Positions 16,363-24,011 are shown, counted from the first letter of the stretch. The stretch is 25,245 nucleotides of DNA from Candidatus Sifarchaeum subterraneum (GCA_016292335.1 JAECRX010000006.1:1-25245); one strand, 5' to 3'. The notes: generated by a model not told the origin, from the sequence alone. A program made the numbers and translations.

Positions 16363-17595
16363 TCAGTAAACTCCCAATTCTTCGAATGTTGCAATCACTA
16401 AGCCAACAGGTTTCTTCACCACAGATCCCATCTTAGCTCCAATAAGATAAGCCGCTCCTTTCTCCGTAGCCAAATCGATGAGCCTTTGTGTGATGATTCC
16501 GTCAAAGATTACAGCGTAAATTTCGGGGCCATCCTGTATAATGTTTGTCAATTCACCAACTGGCACTCTATTTAGGAGTTCTAAATCCTTACTCAAAATT
16601 AGAGCTTCTGATGTTTCTGTTATTTCTTCAACAAATTCATACATGTTTTGAGGAATTAACATTAAATCTTCATCAACAGGCTGTTTGGGCTCTTCAATGG
16701 TTTTGACTTCGATTTTTTTGTCTTTTTCTATTTCATATGTTTTCTCTATCACTAACTTTGTACCTTCAAAAAGTTGTTCAACAGGCACACGATTCCTTAG
16801 CATTTTTATTATCTCTTTTCTTGATAAATCTTCAACTTCTCTATTTTGTGGTGCACGAGCTACATAATCAATATCAGCAACCTGTAAAAGTTCTTTTAGA
16901 ATTAATTCTCCACCTCTGTCACCATCAACAAACGCAGTGGCCGTTTTTTTTGTCGACAACTGAACGATACTCTGAGGGATATTTGTTCCTTCAACAGCGA
17001 TAACATTTTTGAATCCGTGCCTTAATAGGTTAACAACATCTGCACGGCCCTCTACTATGATCAATGATTCTGTTTCATACGCTCCCGGCCCAGCTGGTAA
17101 TTCTTCCTCTCCATATTTGACGATGGACGCCATTCTGGCTTTCTTGGTAACATCTTCTGTAATTGTGCTGCTTTCTGGACTTATTTCATCTTCCCAGGAA
17201 CGAAGTAATTCTGTTGCTCTATCGGTAATCTTTTTCCTCTTCTCCTCTCTTACATCCTCAATCTTTGTTAATGTAACTTTAGCTGTACAGGGACCTACTC
17301 TATCAACAGTTTCGAGAGCAGCGGCCAATATGGCTGTATCAACCCTGTCTAGGCTTGAAGGGATAACTATTGTTCCGTCAGACTTTCCTCCTACGCTTTC
17401 GATATTTACGCGAATTCGACCAATCCTTCCTGTTTTTTGAAGTTCTCTAAGATCCAATTCTTCACCTAATAATCCTTCAGTTTGTCCAAAAACAGCACCT
17501 ACAACATCTGGCTTTTCCACGACGCCATCAACTTCAATTTTTGCCTTGATAATGTATTTTGTAGTAGAAAAATCAGGGTACTTTTGTACAACCAC
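16363..17595 (-). CDS. dnaG: Archaeal DnaG-type TOPRIM protein (primase homologue, exosome-associated)
   Basis: Archaeal homologue of bacterial primase. In characterised archaea it binds the RNA exosome as well as having primase-like activity (known of family). Seen: a conserved N-terminal domain starting YPDFSTTKYIIKAKIEVDGVVEKPDVVGAVFGQTEG in pieces over 6-41, then the TOPRIM core with Glu182 in IIVEGRADVVNLL and Asp224/Asp226 in FVDGDRGGELILKEL, then ARAPQNREVEDL. No zinc finger precedes TOPRIM and no bacterial helicase-binding domain follows, as in other archaeal members. The length of 410 residues is typical. The GTG start has GGAGGTG 7 nt upstream, an excellent site. It runs convergent to pelota. 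Confidence 0.95.
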   Translation of the reverse strand: MVVQKYPDFSTTKYIIKAKIEVDGVVEKPDVVGAVFGQTEGLLGEELDLRELQKTGRIGRIRVNIESVGGKSDGTIVIPSSLDRVDTAILAAALETVDRVGPCTAKVTLTKIEDVREEKRKKITDRATELLRSWEDEISPESSTITEDVTKKARMASIVKYGEEELPAGPGAYETESLIIVEGRADVVNLLRHGFKNVIAVEGTNIPQSIVQLSTKKTATAFVDGDRGGELILKELLQVADIDYVARAPQNREVEDLSRKEIIKMLRNRVPVEQLFEGTKLVIEKTYEIEKDKKIEVKTIEEPKQPVDEDLMLIPQNMYEFVEEITETSEALILSKDLELLNRVPVGELTNIIQDGPEIYAVIFDGIITQRLIDLATEKGAAYLIGAKMGSVVKKPVGLVIATFEELGVY

Positions 17596-18008
17596 TGATT
17601 AACACCTCCCTAAATAGGTTACAAAGTCAATAATCACAAACTACTTATTTAGCAAAGGGGCAATAGAATTAATACAATCAGTCCTTTTGATTCCCTAAAT
17701 ACTTCGTTGAGCGCCTTTAAGATTATATTTCTTTTGGCAAAAACTAACTGTATTTACTGATACAGTCTGCCCTTCTTTATTACTTCTGTATTCGTATATA
17801 ATCTTCTTTTTTGTATTGCTTCAAGAATCCATGGATTTTTGAAAATTTTAAGTTTTCTCCTCTTTTCTTTCTTGAATTTGAGAAGATTTTTTTCTATTTT
17901 TTTAATCGCTCTTTTTAAAGAATGTTGTGGGTAATAAAGGAAGTTTGCTGTCTTGTCGGCGAGCAGTTCACAAAAATGAGTTGGATAAACCACCTCTATT
18001 AACTGGTT
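17596..18008. other. Spacer between dnaG and tyrS with a short repeat copy
   Basis: This spacer carries the dnaG leader on the minus strand and, at 17930-17970, a 41-nt stretch that matches 32 of 41 positions of 19451-19491 on the far side of tyrS. A 79-codon minus-strand frame (17993-17754, GTG start, Lys/Arg-rich) covers most of the rest. It has no separate ribosome binding site and its N-terminal part is the reverse of the repeat, so I leave it uncalled; if real, it would be a small basic protein 15 nt downstream of tyrS. Confidence 0.4.
17930..17970 (+). repeat. 41-nt direct repeat, copy 1 (left of tyrS)
   Basis: GGTAATAAAGGAAGTTTGCT begins the copy. Aligned without gaps to 19451-19491, 32 of 41 bases match. 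In the plus-strand frame it reads GSLLSCRRAVH, against ARSLLTCHRVVH in the other copy, which ends the TnpB-like relic. Most likely a second eroded scrap of the same element. Confidence 0.5.
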
Positions 18009-19097
18009 TCATCTTGTAATTGTAAGCTGCTTCATTTCTTCCAATAGTTTTGCTGCTTCTATGTTCTTTTTGAAGTATTCTCTTACTGGGGCAAGTCTTT
18101 TAGAAATATTTGTTGAAGTTACATTTTTCAAATCCTGGGGATGTAATTTTCCATTTCGGTATAATTCCTTCAACTCACTGAAACTGTGAATCTCAATGGG
18201 GCCTCCATATCTCTGCTCTCTATCTATAAACAAAGTAAAATCTTCTTTACTAAAAAACAAAAACCTATTGATTTCAACTATAGGATTTCCTTCTATTTGT
18301 TTTGGAGGACAAAAAGCATTATCTATTTTTCTCTTTACCGCCTCAGGAGAATCATGGATTAATATTGCACTTTCTGGCTTACTTTTTGACATCTTATCTT
18401 TTTCTTCTGAAAATTCTTCATAGCTTTCAAAAGCCTCCATACGTGTTTGTGCGGTGAGCCCGGATAATAATGGAGTATGAATCCCCACAGGTTTCCATGT
18501 TGTGAGTTTGTCTGCAATGTCTCTTGCCAAAATATGAGCACGTCGTTGATCCATTCCTCCGAGACAAACTTTGTATTCTTCTTTGAAAATGTCAGTTACT
18601 TGGAGCAGAGGATAGAGCATCTTCGAAAAATCCATTTCAGCATCCTCCGCTGTTCGGCCTAATATGGTCAATGCTCGTTTTATTCTAGCCAATGTAAGAT
18701 ATCTTGCGACTTTAAGAACAGTCCCCCAATAATCAAGATCATCCATTATTATTTCAGCAAAATCAAACTTAATTTTCGATTTATCAAGTCCAAGTGAGAA
18801 AAGACAGTGCTCAAGATATTTTGCACATTTTTTGATTATATCAATATCTCCTCCAAGCTTATCATTAACCTTAGCATGCCATGTTGCCCAAAATACGTGC
18901 ATATCGACGCCTGCTTCAATTAGGTCTTTGACTTTTTCTACCCAAATAATCCAGCCAGTATGATGTAGTCCAGAAGGTTCAACACCGATATATCCTTTTG
19001 GAGACGTTTCTGTTTCAAATAATAGTCTAAGATCTTCTAAAGTAATCACTTCTTCGGTATTTCTGGTAGCAAGATACAGCTTTTCTTCTATATCCAT
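18009..19097 (-). CDS. tyrS: Tyrosyl-tRNA synthetase, archaeal type
   Basis: Class I aminoacyl-tRNA synthetase that charges tRNA-Tyr. Seen: the HIGH-like motif PSGLHHTGW at 41-49, with Gly-Tyr-Ile-Gly before it, the tyrosine pocket residues Tyr162, Gln166 and Asp169 in YPLLQVTDIF and Gln184 in GGMDQRRAHILARDI, and a canonical KMSKS at 235-239. At 362 residues it is the short archaeal/eukaryotic form without the S4 domain of bacterial TyrRS. The ATG start has GGAGGT 7 nt upstream. The leader carries a hairpin element at 19131-19170 that is also found upstream of pheS, and a TATA-like box CTAAATATTT near 19188-19197 (plus-strand reading). It is transcribed away from pheS. Confidence 0.96.
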   Translation of the reverse strand: MDIEEKLYLATRNTEEVITLEDLRLLFETETSPKGYIGVEPSGLHHTGWIIWVEKVKDLIEAGVDMHVFWATWHAKVNDKLGGDIDIIKKCAKYLEHCLFSLGLDKSKIKFDFAEIIMDDLDYWGTVLKVARYLTLARIKRALTILGRTAEDAEMDFSKMLYPLLQVTDIFKEEYKVCLGGMDQRRAHILARDIADKLTTWKPVGIHTPLLSGLTAQTRMEAFESYEEFSEEKDKMSKSKPESAILIHDSPEAVKRKIDNAFCPPKQIEGNPIVEINRFLFFSKEDFTLFIDREQRYGGPIEIHSFSELKELYRNGKLHPQDLKNVTSTNISKRLAPVREYFKKNIEAAKLLEEMKQLTITR

Positions 19098-19130
19098 CAG
19101 AGTGACCTCCTATTTTCTTCCTTATCGGGA

Positions 19131-19170
19131 ATAGGCGAGAAAACTCCCCTCTAGAGGGAGGAGATGAATC
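19131..19170 (-). promoter_or_regulatory. Hairpin element in tyrS leader, shared with pheS leader
   Basis: Read on the minus strand it is GATTCATCT, then CTCCC/GGGAG arms around TCTAGA (with one bulged base), then TTTTCTCGCC. Aligned without gaps, 28 of 36 bases match 20393-20428 upstream of pheS, in the same orientation relative to the gene. It ends about 35 nt before the tyrS ATG, and a TATA-like box lies just upstream, so it would sit at the 5' end of the mRNA. The rival reading is the right-end hairpin of an IS200/IS605-type element. Confidence 0.45.
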
Positions 19171-19386
19171 TTCTTCAGAAAGTAATACTAAATATTTCAT
19201 GACGGAATTATCTAATTTTTCTGCAATACTTTGGTCACCTTCAGAAGAATATCTTTTTTTTCTGAAGCATCTAATAAATTTGGGTTTTTAATAAGAATAT
19301 TTTTCTTTTATTTTTCCTTTCTTCTTAAGAAAAGATATGAGCTACAAGAGATAAGAGAGAACATGAAATATGGATTCATTTCGATA

Positions 19387-19495
19387 TTTCTTGGGTCAAT
19401 ATACCTGCCGCAGGAGCTTTGGGACGTTAAACCTGTCTGAATTGTCCGATGGTGATGCAAGAAGCTTGCTGACTTGTCACCGAGTAGTTCATTAG
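19387..19495 (+). pseudogene. C-terminal relic of a TnpB-like (IS200/IS605 OrfB) protein, frameshifted
   Basis: One frame reads SIYLPQELWDVKPV and stops at TGA 19438-19440. Shifting by one base, the very next codon continues ELSDGDARSLLTCHRVVH and stops at TAG 19493-19495. Removing a single T at 19438 would restore a continuous ...KPVELSDGDARS... end. The LPQEL..VKPVE tail resembles the C-termini of archaeal TnpB proteins as I recall them (family memory, not a search). The upstream part has no RuvC or zinc-finger motif, so only the tail survives. The hairpin-rich block directly downstream would be where the guide (omega) RNA of such an element lies. Confidence 0.5.
19451..19491 (+). repeat. 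41-nt direct repeat, copy 2 (right of tyrS)
   Basis: Matches 17930-17970 at 32 of 41 positions, same strand. It is the last part of the TnpB-like relic reading frame. The two copies bracket tyrS. Confidence 0.5.
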
Positions 19496-19560
19496 AAGAA
19501 TTAATAAAATAAAAGTCACATAATATACTAGGTTAATGAGAAATTAAAACCATCCAACGA

Positions 19561-19800
19561 GGACCAATCGGATCTGTGACGATTGGAGCAAGTGGAATGG
19601 TAACATTCGAAACCTACTGGATTATCCGAATTTCGGTGTCGTGATGATGGGCTCCCTGTAAACTATGGGTTCAATACCTAGTGATGAAATGGGTGCCAAC
19701 CCAGGCACGATACATCCAGTATCTTGGGGTGTCAAAATAAGCCTGTCACGAGAGAACTATACCAAGGTATAATGGCCACGTGCCTACCGAGGAAGTATAT
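19561..19800 (+). ncRNA. Hairpin-rich block, possible omega-RNA remnant or orphan structured RNA
   Basis: About 48% GC (counted over 19561-19620) in an AT-rich genome. Perfect inverted repeats seen: CCAATCG/CGATTGG (19564-19570 with 19580-19586, 9-nt loop), GTGCC/GGCAC (19693-19697 with 19704-19708) and TATACC/GGTATA (19758-19763 with 19766-19771), plus CCGAATTTCGG near 19628. It ends in CCACGTGCCTACCGAGGAAG (19776-19795), which resembles a decayed IS200/IS605 right end. No protein reads through it. The strand is assumed from the TnpB-like relic upstream. It does not match the SRP, RNase P or tRNA motifs I know. Confidence 0.35.
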
Positions 19801-20030
19801 GAGTTAGTGTGCTGGCAACATCTGATACCCCTTCCCCAAAAAAGATAAAAACCTCAAGAGAAAGAATTTCGGTAACACTATCCTTTTATTATTGCCTTTT
19901 TATTACAAACATTTCATGGTTAAAAAACTCGAGATTCATTTTATGTGTAATTTTTTTTAAAAAAGATAAATAAAAAATTTCCTCAGGTTATTTCTATTGA
20001 ATTTGAGAAAAAGAGAATTTAGGCAGATTT

Positions 20031-20067
20031 GGTGACTTCCTCCTCGCCCTAAAGCGTGGGACTTCCC
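20031..20067 (-). mobile_element. IS200/IS605-like right-end hairpin
   Basis: On the minus strand: GGGAAG, then TCC-A-CGC, loop TTTAGG, GCG-A-GGA (a stem of two 3-bp helices around an A/A mismatch), then GGAAGTCACC. This layout, a short GC-rich hairpin with a TTTAG loop followed by GAGGAAGTCACC, is what I recall of right ends of TnpB-bearing IS200/IS605 elements. The body would lie to the right (20068-20351, high GC), but no TnpB frame is left there. Confidence 0.45.
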
Positions 20068-20392
20068 AGTCTCGTCCACTATTTGCCCGTATGTCACCAG
20101 AGCCGTGTTTCAAGGAAGCTTGTGAGACCTGACGTGATCACAGTAGCACGCCCATACACAGCCCATTTTTTCCACAGGAGCCCATGGGAGAGCGTTTCTA
20201 CCTCATGTGAACTCATAGGATACATCATCTGCTGACTGGAATCCAGTTGCACCCCCGTTACCCAACATTGACCGTGAGTCCCCCATTTCAGGTGGTTTGC
20301 CGGGCAATAATTGCCGACCCAATCGGATCGGATCACTAGATATGTGAGCAAAGAGGTTTAAAATCATTGTAGAATACGACAGAAAAAGACAC

Positions 20393-20430
20393 GATTCATC
20401 TTCCCCGTGAACAGGGGATCTTTCTCGCTA
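20393..20430 (+). promoter_or_regulatory. Hairpin element in pheS leader, shared with tyrS leader
   Basis: GATTCATCT, then TCCCC-GTGAACA-GGGGA stem-loop, then TCTTTCTCGC. It matches the tyrS leader element at 28 of 36 positions in gene-relative orientation. A TATA-like TTTAAAAT lies at 20357-20364, about 29 nt upstream, so the element would be near the transcript 5' end. It is about 350 nt from the pheS ATG. Confidence 0.45.
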
Positions 20431-20443
20431 GAATCCTGTAAAA

Positions 20444-20534
20444 TCTAAAATTTAGAAGATAACCTTTTTAGGTGAGCTATAGATAAGATCTAGAAGAAAA
20501 GTTTTTATTATTCGAATAAGTCTTTTGAGACTTA
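20444..20534 (+). promoter_or_regulatory. Series of hairpins in the pheS leader
   Basis: Three further perfect inverted repeats follow in the pheS leader: TCTAAAATTTAGA (20444-20456), TAGAT-AAG-ATCTA (20480-20492) and TAAGTCT-TTTG-AGACTTA (20517-20534). Together with the GC-rich hairpin before them they give four stem-loops within about 135 nt. This could be a structured 5' leader; no known class is recognised. Confidence 0.3.
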
Positions 20535-20779
20535 AAGTGATGGTCAGTAAACTAAATGAGTTTTATGTTCTGTATGGGATGCGTGCGTTGCGCCAATTTT
20601 AGAATCTCGCAATCCCAAAAACAAATTTGAGAAAGGATCTAAACGTTTTTCCTCAAAATCTTCAAAAATTTTTCCTTCAAAAGAAGAAAGTACAATTACT
20701 TACCGTCCCACCAAAGACATCCCACATCAGGACCCCTATTTCTTAAGACCTTACCAAAGACTCTAGGAGGATTATTTTA

Positions 20780-22330
20780 ATGCAAAATTCGATCGAGCTT
20801 TATGAAGGCGAAAAAATTGTGTTAGAAACTCTCAACAGTCTTGGGGTTTCTGCTTCGGTTAAGAAAATTGCTGAAAGAGCTAATCTGACATTAAATCAAA
20901 TCACTTCTGCTTCTATTTCACTTCAATTGAAAAAACTAGTTGAAATTCTCGAAACAAAAAGAACATATATGCGTCCTACTAACGAATGCCACAAATACAT
21001 TGAAGGAAAATTACCAGAAAAAAGCATGTTAGAGTATTTTATGTCCAAAGAGCCTCCAATGGATCAATTACTTGTAAGTGACATATTAAAAGAAAAAAAT
21101 CTTGATCTTGACAAGAGAAACATCTCAATTGGTCTAAATTGGATGAGAAGAAAAGGATGGGGAATTCTGCAAAAGATAGACGACAGAAATTTTATTGTTA
21201 TCACGGAGAAGGGAAAAAAAGCAGTTGATGAAAAAGAACCAGAAGAGAAGGTACTTGAAATTCTAAAAAAAGGAGAGATAATCTTTGAAGAAATCCCTCC
21301 TGAACTCCAAGAAGGTGCAACATTTCTTAAAGAGAGAAATCTTTTAGAAGAAACTGTAAAAACTTCTAGAGAAATCAAACTAACTGAAAATGGAATAAAA
21401 GTTCTCAAGGGAGAAATAAAACCAGTTGAACAAATCGCGATGCTTACTGGAAAGGATATCCGTACTGGAAGATACAAAAAAATAACGCTGAAAAAATACG
21501 ATGTAACCGCCAATCCCCCTGTAATTTTTCCTGGAAAAAAACATCCGTATTTAGAATTTTTAGAAGATGTTCGAAGAGCCGTAATTGGCCTCGGTTTTGA
21601 AGAATGGAAGGGGCCTTTCTGTGAAACAGAATTTATGAATTTTGATGCTCTTTTTCAAGCTCAAGATCATCCAGCTAGAGAAATTCACGATTCATTTCTC
21701 TGTAAATTTCCCGAATATGGAGAACTAGTAGAATTCTATGGAGATGTTGTTGAAAAAGTAAAAATGGCACATGAAACAGGGATTAGCGGCTCTACTGGCT
21801 GGGGATATGAATGGAGCTTAGAACGTGCTAGAAAAATAATCCTGAGGACTCAAACGACTTCAGTTTCGGTTAGATATTTAATTGAACACAAGGAAGCCCC
21901 GTTAAAGGCATTCTGTCTGGATCGTGTCTTTAGGCCAGATGTACTCGACCGAACCCATTCTCATGAATTTCATCAACTGGAAGGAATTGTGGGTGACTAT
22001 AATCTTACTGTAAAACATCTTTTAGGCTTCTTAAAGGAAATAGTGGTAACCTTGATACCTGGAGCCAAAGTAAAATTCAAACCTGGATATTTCCCATTTA
22101 CTGAGCCATCTGTAGAAGCTTTTGCCTTCCATCCAACAATAGGTATGATCGAAATCGCCGGATCGGGAATATTCAGACCAGAAGTGACAAAACCACTGGA
22201 TATTGATTTTCCAGTCCTTGCATGGGGTGTAGGCATCGCTAGATTAGCAATGATCAAGTTAGGTATTGATGATATACGTTATCTTCATGCATCAGATCTT
22301 CAATGGCTTCGTAATAAAGAAGTGTGGTGA
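20780..22330 (+). CDS. pheS: Phenylalanyl-tRNA synthetase alpha subunit, archaeal type
   Basis: Catalytic subunit of the (alpha-beta)2 class II PheRS. The N-terminal 230 or so residues hold winged-helix-like DNA-binding folds (LGVSASVKKIAERANLTLNQITSAS region), as in archaeal and eukaryotic PheRS. Seen in the catalytic part: motif 1 region FLEDVRRAVIGLGFEEWKG, motif 2 CLDRVFRPDVLDRTHSHEFHQ with its Arg and Glu, and motif 3 GVGIARLAMIKLGIDD. Phe-pocket residues lie in IAGSGIFRPEV. The length of 516 residues is normal. The ATG start has AGGAGG at 20765-20770 with a 9-nt gap. pheT follows after 7 nt, so the two subunits are made together. Confidence 0.96.
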   Translation: MQNSIELYEGEKIVLETLNSLGVSASVKKIAERANLTLNQITSASISLQLKKLVEILETKRTYMRPTNECHKYIEGKLPEKSMLEYFMSKEPPMDQLLVSDILKEKNLDLDKRNISIGLNWMRRKGWGILQKIDDRNFIVITEKGKKAVDEKEPEEKVLEILKKGEIIFEEIPPELQEGATFLKERNLLEETVKTSREIKLTENGIKVLKGEIKPVEQIAMLTGKDIRTGRYKKITLKKYDVTANPPVIFPGKKHPYLEFLEDVRRAVIGLGFEEWKGPFCETEFMNFDALFQAQDHPAREIHDSFLCKFPEYGELVEFYGDVVEKVKMAHETGISGSTGWGYEWSLERARKIILRTQTTSVSVRYLIEHKEAPLKAFCLDRVFRPDVLDRTHSHEFHQLEGIVGDYNLTVKHLLGFLKEIVVTLIPGAKVKFKPGYFPFTEPSVEAFAFHPTIGMIEIAGSGIFRPEVTKPLDIDFPVLAWGVGIARLAMIKLGIDDIRYLHASDLQWLRNKEVW

Positions 22331-22337
22331 TTACTAA

Positions 22338-24011
22338 ATGCCCACCATTGAAATTTCCTATAACGATTTGTGCGCTTTAATTGGAAAAGAAATTCCGGTT
22401 AAAAAACTAGAAGAATCTCTATTTCTAAACAAGTGTGAAATAGAAGCATCGACCCTCTTAGAGGATGAAAGCGATTATGAATTGACAGTCGAGGTCACTT
22501 CAGATAGACCAGATTTGTTATCCGTAGAAGGCATTGCAAGGCAAATGAAAGGCTTTCTTGAATTGGAACCAGGCTTGCCAGCATATAATGTAGCTGATTC
22601 AGGTATTACAGTCCTAGTGGATAGAAATTTGACTGATATCAGGCCATATATAGCATGTGGCGTTGTGAAAGGACTCATATTCACGGATGAACTTATCCGG
22701 CAACTTATACAACTTCAAGAAAAACTTCATACTACTTATTGCAGAAGCAGAAGAAAAGCTTCGATTGGAATTCATAACCTCGATGCTATTCAACCTCCGA
22801 TTCGATATTATGGAGAAAAACCTGAAGAAATCAATTTTATTCCATTGGGCGAGACATCTTATATGAATGGTTACGAAATTTTGAGTGAACTAAAAACAGG
22901 GTGTGAATATGGATATATTATTGAAAAATTTCCACTATTGCCCTTGATTGTTGATGCAAAAAATGATGTTTTATCATTGCCTCCCATCATCAATGGAATT
23001 GTAACAAGAGTTACTGAAGATACCAAAAATCTCTTTTTCGATATAACTGCCACTGACGAAAAAACAGCAAGTTTTGCACTTAACATCCTTTTGACAAATC
23101 TTAATGAGAGAGACGCAAAAATTGAAAGCGTAAAAGTAATTTATCCTGATAAGGAAACAATATACCCTAATTTGACACCTCTTAAAATGAATTTAAATAT
23201 TCAGCGTTCAAATAATCTCCTTGGACTTGATCTTGATACACAATCAACGATCAAACTTTTGAAAAAAATGCGGATGGACGCTAAAATTCTAGGGGACAAT
23301 GATTTAGAGGTCACAATCCCTGCCTATAGAGCGGATTTTCTTCATGAATGGGACATAATAGAGGATGTTTCGATAGCTTTTGGATACGATGTTCTTGAAC
23401 CAATTCTGCCTCAGTCAGCGACTGTTGGAAAAGAAGTTCAAGACTCAAAAATTATTAGAAAATTACGCGACCTAATAGCTGGATTTGGATTCCAAGAGGT
23501 TTTGAATTATGTAACCACAAATAGAAAGACGATGTTCGACAAAATGTTATTGGCAGAGGAAATAACTGTTGAACTAGCGAATCCTACATCCCTTGAATAT
23601 AACGTTTTAAGGAAATATCTGTTACCTGGCTTGCTTAACTTTTTATCCAAAAATACCCATGCCGACTATCCTCAAAAAATATTTGAAGTGGGAGATGTAG
23701 TGATTTACGATGAAATGGCCCCAGAAAAGGCAAGAAATGTCACAAAACTTGCTACAGTAATTTGTGACTACATAGTTAGCTATGAAGAAATAGAGGCCGT
23801 GCTTTTTTCATTGTTGAAGAATTTCAGGGCTAAATTCGAAATAAGAGCCGAAAAACATGCCAGTTACATTGAAGGAAGGGTTGCAGAAGTTTTTGTTGAG
23901 GGCGAAAGTATTGGGTTTCTCGGAGAACTTCACCCTGAAGTGATTTTAAACTTTGGCTTAGAAAATCATGTTTCAGCATTCGAAATCGATCTCTCAAAGA
24001 CCCTCCTCTAG
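22338..24011 (+). CDS. pheT: Phenylalanyl-tRNA synthetase beta subunit, archaeal type
   Basis: Beta subunit of PheRS; carries the B3/B4 editing domain and the catalytically dead B6/B7 fold. Seen: N-terminal ISYNDLCALIGKEIP, VEVTSDRPDLLSVEGIARQ near 52-70, the B3/B4 region starting near 90, the B5 region beginning RSNNLLGLDL, then IPAYRADFLHEWDIIEDVSIAFGYD, which is highly typical. At 557 residues it lacks the EMAP-like N-terminal domain and the FDX-ACB C-terminal domain of bacterial PheT, as in other archaea. The ATG start has GGTGAT at 22326-22331 inside the pheS end, so coupling is likely. A T7 tract at 24014-24020 may terminate the transcript. Confidence 0.95.
   Translation: MPTIEISYNDLCALIGKEIPVKKLEESLFLNKCEIEASTLLEDESDYELTVEVTSDRPDLLSVEGIARQMKGFLELEPGLPAYNVADSGITVLVDRNLTDIRPYIACGVVKGLIFTDELIRQLIQLQEKLHTTYCRSRRKASIGIHNLDAIQPPIRYYGEKPEEINFIPLGETSYMNGYEILSELKTGCEYGYIIEKFPLLPLIVDAKNDVLSLPPIINGIVTRVTEDTKNLFFDITATDEKTASFALNILLTNLNERDAKIESVKVIYPDKETIYPNLTPLKMNLNIQRSNNLLGLDLDTQSTIKLLKKMRMDAKILGDNDLEVTIPAYRADFLHEWDIIEDVSIAFGYDVLEPILPQSATVGKEVQDSKIIRKLRDLIAGFGFQEVLNYVTTNRKTMFDKMLLAEEITVELANPTSLEYNVLRKYLLPGLLNFLSKNTHADYPQKIFEVGDVVIYDEMAPEKARNVTKLATVICDYIVSYEEIEAVLFSLLKNFRAKFEIRAEKHASYIEGRVAEVFVEGESIGFLGELHPEVILNFGLENHVSAFEIDLSKTLL

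Larger units (their letters stand above)
19098..20779. other. 1.7-kb spacer between divergent tyrS and pheS, rich in insertion-sequence debris
   Basis: No intact gene is seen. From left to right it holds the tyrS leader hairpin element, a TnpB-like C-terminal relic (about 19387-19495), a hairpin-rich block of about 48% GC (19561-19800), a low-GC gap, a higher-GC block (about 51% GC by count over 20101-20280) that ends, on the minus strand, in an IS200/IS605-like right-end hairpin (20031-20067), and the long pheS leader with several hairpins (20393-20534). GC in flanking genes is clearly lower. Trp/His-rich open frames in the GC-rich parts do not look like proteins. Confidence 0.6.

Noticed and set aside
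17754..17993. 79-codon minus-strand frame after tyrS, Lys/Arg-rich
   Set aside because: GTG start lies inside the only Shine-Dalgarno-like sequence, and the N-terminal part is the reverse of a repeat tied to a TnpB-like tail. Kept as a possibility in the spacer note only.
19231..19440. 69-codon plus-strand frame taken as an intact gene
   Set aside because: The first two thirds are Phe-rich with no motif; only the last dozen residues are meaningful, as the TnpB-like tail that continues in another frame.
19665..19677. GGGTTCAATACCT, like a tRNA T-arm
   Set aside because: No acceptor, D or anticodon arms at the right distances.
19640..19690. Two TGATGA motifs resembling C boxes of C/D sRNAs
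   Set aside because: No matching CTGA D boxes at the required spacing; they sit in the hairpin-rich block instead.
20094..20351. 85-codon minus-strand frame, Trp/His-rich
   Set aside because: Composition unlike any neighbour, no ribosome binding site, and it lies in a GC-rich block ending in an IS-like hairpin; probably non-coding.
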